Positions 62,223 to 64,000 of a stretch of DNA of 64,000 nt are shown here, piece after piece. Positions within the stretch are counted from its first letter, which is position 1, and every line of letters starts with the position of its first letter. The notes beneath the pieces were generated by a model. That model was not told the DNA's origin. It ran no database searches and worked only from the letters and a program-made list of their open reading frames with translations. Source of the DNA: Arsenophonus sp046530735 (lineage in GTDB: Bacteria; Pseudomonadota; Gammaproteobacteria; Enterobacterales; Enterobacteriaceae); the NCBI GenBank assembly GCA_046530735.1, contig JBHEQV010000001.1, positions 186,001 to 250,000 on the forward strand, given 5' to 3'. The translations under genes were made by a program, and so were the position numbers.

Positions 62223-63415
62223 CTATTCAATATTATTTATCTATAATTTATTGATTGCTGATTAATACGTTGTTGAAGTAAAATAGATATATGATTTTCA
62301 TCTTCGCTGACATCATCAGGTAAAATGACAATAGGGAGTAACAAGACATAGTAGTAGATAAAACTTAAACTTATATAAGAATTAACATCTTCAATAAACT
62401 GTCTTTTTTTTTAAAATCTTATTGTTTCACAAGAAAACTAATAATGAAATCTGAGATAATGAGGATAATATCGGATCGTGCTTTACGCAATTTATAAAAA
62501 TGATTCTATATTCATTAGCTGTATATGATCGTTTTATCATTCTCAAATTTGATCTTTAGCTAATTTAAGTAGGAAAATGTAAGAATCTAACAAGTTAAGA
62601 AGGATCATCTTCATAGACAGCAATAATATCGTTAATAAACTTAATTGAATGACTAGTTGTAAATAAATGCAATCGATCAACGCCATCAATGGCTGCAACC
62701 AGACGTAATAATTAGACAAATGAATAAATTACACCGTCAAAATTGACCTAGAGATAGAGATTGATATCTTAATATAATTAGTCAATTTCACGCACTCCTT
62801 TCCTATTTAATTATGCGATTTCAAATAAAATCTCATCACATATGTTTAATTTCTTTCCTAACCGCGAGTGTAAGGAAAGACATAAAATAAAAAGTATTTA
62901 TTACACCCCATTCTATAAAGGGAAATAGATACTAAAGAACTTTTTCTTCTGTTAGTGATTTCAGTAATCGATCAAATTTTTAATTTCTAAAAAGTTAATA
63001 CCAACGATTGAAGTATGCTTATCTTTAACTTTATATCATCTCTAATAGATGATGTAAAGTTCGTAGATCAAAAAAAATAAATATCTATACTGTGTGGTCT
63101 GGCGGACCCAACATGTTGATAAATGAAATTTCCTTCTTCTAAATCGATACAACCACCCCAAAACCAATAATAATATTAATTAATATCTTTTATCTTTTTC
63201 AATGTCCTAATTAATAGAATACTTTTCTTACGCTTTTCACGAATTTAGCAGGTATCTATAGCAGTAGAATATCAAAATCTTTAACAATCTCTGTTAATTG
63301 ATATCCATAGCCTTGTTTAGAAAGGATAGTCTTTTTGATGAATCATATTCATTCATCTGGCGCCAGAGCCCCATAGATTTTAATATATAGTTTTATTCCT
63401 AAATATTTTGCATAT
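62223..63415 (-). pseudogene. miaB: miaB pseudogene, main part (tRNA ms2i6A methylthiotransferase)
   Basis: The minus strand shows LYIKIYG and a frame with MNEYDSSK near 63370, GYGYQLTEIVKDFDILLL near 63310 (MiaB: HGYQLTDVAEEADVLLL), [14 protein letters not shown] and TTSHSIKFINDIIAVYEDDPS near 62700-62620 (MiaB: [35 protein letters not shown]), and LPDDVSEDENHISILLQQRINQQS near 62315-62255. Frameshifts and stops break it many times, and the cluster-binding N-terminal Cys of WGCQMN is lost. MiaB adds a methylthio group to i6A37 of tRNAs reading UNN codons. It is divergent from ubiF, as in E. coli. Confidence 0.92.
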
Positions 63416-63596
63416 CCAAAGTTTCAGTAATAAAATCTGTTATAGTTAGAATATTTCTATTAAGTTAGAAACTTTTGATATGCATTGTATTCGTTTGGAT
63501 CTTGCTAATCACAGCATGGTGAATAGATTATTAGTAAATAACACAAGAAAAACTAGACCTACTATTAGATCAATGACTTTTGATAGTTAAGTTTAT

Positions 63597-64000
63597 ATGA
63601 ATAGAATAGATAAAAATTATGACATTGTAGTCGTTGGTGCAGGTATGATAGGTGCAGCAATGGCAATTGGATTGGCAAAAGAAGGTTGGCGGATCCTGTT
63701 ACTTGAATATATTAAACCTGCACCTTTTAATTCGTTAGAGCAACCTGATTTACGTGTTTCAGCGTTAAACTGTACTTCAGTAGATCTACTTAAACAACTT
63801 GGTGTCTGGGATAGTGTTTTAAACATGCGCGTTGCTCCTTATCGAAGATTAGAAATTTGGGAAGAAGAAAACTCACACGTAATGTTGGAAGCAAGCAGCC
63901 TTAATTTATCTGAACTAGGTTATATAGTTGAAAACCGTATTTTGCAATTAGGCTTATGGCAACAATTTTTTCAATATCCAAATCTTACCTTGCTATGCCC
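63597..64000 (+). CDS. ubiF: Ubiquinone-biosynthesis hydroxylase UbiF, N-terminal part (runs off the window)
   Basis: The first 134 codons of a flavoprotein monooxygenase. VVVGAGMIGAAMAIGLAKEG near residues 10-29 is the FAD-binding glycine motif of the Rossmann fold. EYIKPAPFNS near 37, QPDLRVSALNCTSVDLLKQLGVWD near 50-73, RVAPYRRLEIWE near 79 and GYIVENRILQLGLWQ near 108-122 align better with UbiF than with the related UbiH. UbiF hydroxylates C6 of the quinone ring in ubiquinone synthesis. The frame is open to the window edge. It is divergent from dead miaB across about 180 bp that should hold its promoter. Adjacency to miaB also supports ubiF. Confidence 0.9.
   Translation, partial: MNRIDKNYDIVVVGAGMIGAAMAIGLAKEGWRILLLEYIKPAPFNSLEQPDLRVSALNCTSVDLLKQLGVWDSVLNMRVAPYRRLEIWEEENSHVMLEASSLNLSELGYIVENRILQLGLWQQFFQYPNLTLLC

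Noticed and set aside
1..64000. CRISPR array, rRNA, tRNA, prophage, replication origin or a novel defence system
   Set aside because: I looked for regularly spaced repeats, conserved RNA cores, DnaA-box clusters and unfamiliar intact operons and found none. The many repeats are all dispersed IS copies.

Overview
The window reads as a chromosome segment of an AT-rich, host-restricted member of the Enterobacterales, most likely an insect endosymbiont caught early to midway in genome reduction. Every intact protein aligns from memory, residue by residue, with Escherichia coli-type orthologues, and gene neighbourhoods are enterobacterial (leuS-lptE-holA-nadD, mrdA-mrdB, ybeY-corC-lnt, cmoA-cmoB). 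By my count only about 22.5 kb of 64 kb (roughly 35%) is intact coding sequence. The rest is dead insertion sequences (roughly another 35%), recognisable gene remnants full of frameshifts and stops, and AT-rich sequence I cannot assign. Very low coding density with low GC recalls the Cinara-type Serratia symbiotica or Arsenophonus/Sodalis-like symbionts. That placement is a guess, not a result.

Layout. 1-2630: 5' end of proS, then dead trmO and rcsF separated by a dead IS1595 element. 2631-5343: dead IS256 and IS481 elements. 5344-7074: argS. 7194-11300: dead IS256, then a dead IS1595 that was itself split by another IS256. 11318-13845: cutC, cmoB, cmoA. 13895-16365: dead IS481 split by IS256. 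16444-20080: yecN, aspS, dead nudB, yebC. 20167-24212: dead ruvC, arcA and creA plus a dead IS256. 24321-28135: mrdB, mrdA, dead rlmH and rsfS. 28194-34680: dead IS256, then nadD, holA, lptE, leuS. 34681-39060: unassigned sequence with dead IS1595 and IS256. 39133-43115: coaD, two joined IS256 remnants, recD. 43120-48342: dead recB and a dead IS256. 48603-50093: pitA. 50525-56018: two head-to-head IS256 copies, an IS1595 fragment, dead pckA, another IS256. 56480-59438: lnt, corC, ybeY. 59475-63415: dead ybeZ, and dead miaB split by IS256. 63597-64000: start of ubiF.

The surviving genes are a core set: four aminoacyl-tRNA synthetases (Pro, Arg, Asp, Leu), tRNA wobble modification (cmoA, cmoB), cell elongation (mrdA, mrdB), envelope biogenesis (lptE, lnt, corC), replication (holA), cofactor synthesis (nadD, coaD), 16S rRNA maturation (ybeY), phosphate uptake (pitA) and ubiquinone synthesis (ubiF). 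Losses fall on DNA repair (recB, ruvC), regulation (arcA, rcsF), tRNA modification (miaB, trmO), ribosome accessory factors (rsfS, rlmH, ybeZ), gluconeogenesis (pckA) and nucleotide clean-up (nudB).

I found no CRISPR array, rRNA, tRNA, prophage module or plausible novel system. The most informative content is the fossil record: three IS families, with IS256 copies nested inside IS1595, IS481 and miaB and still flanked by decayed 9-bp target duplications, and an intact recD whose obligate partner recB is dead.
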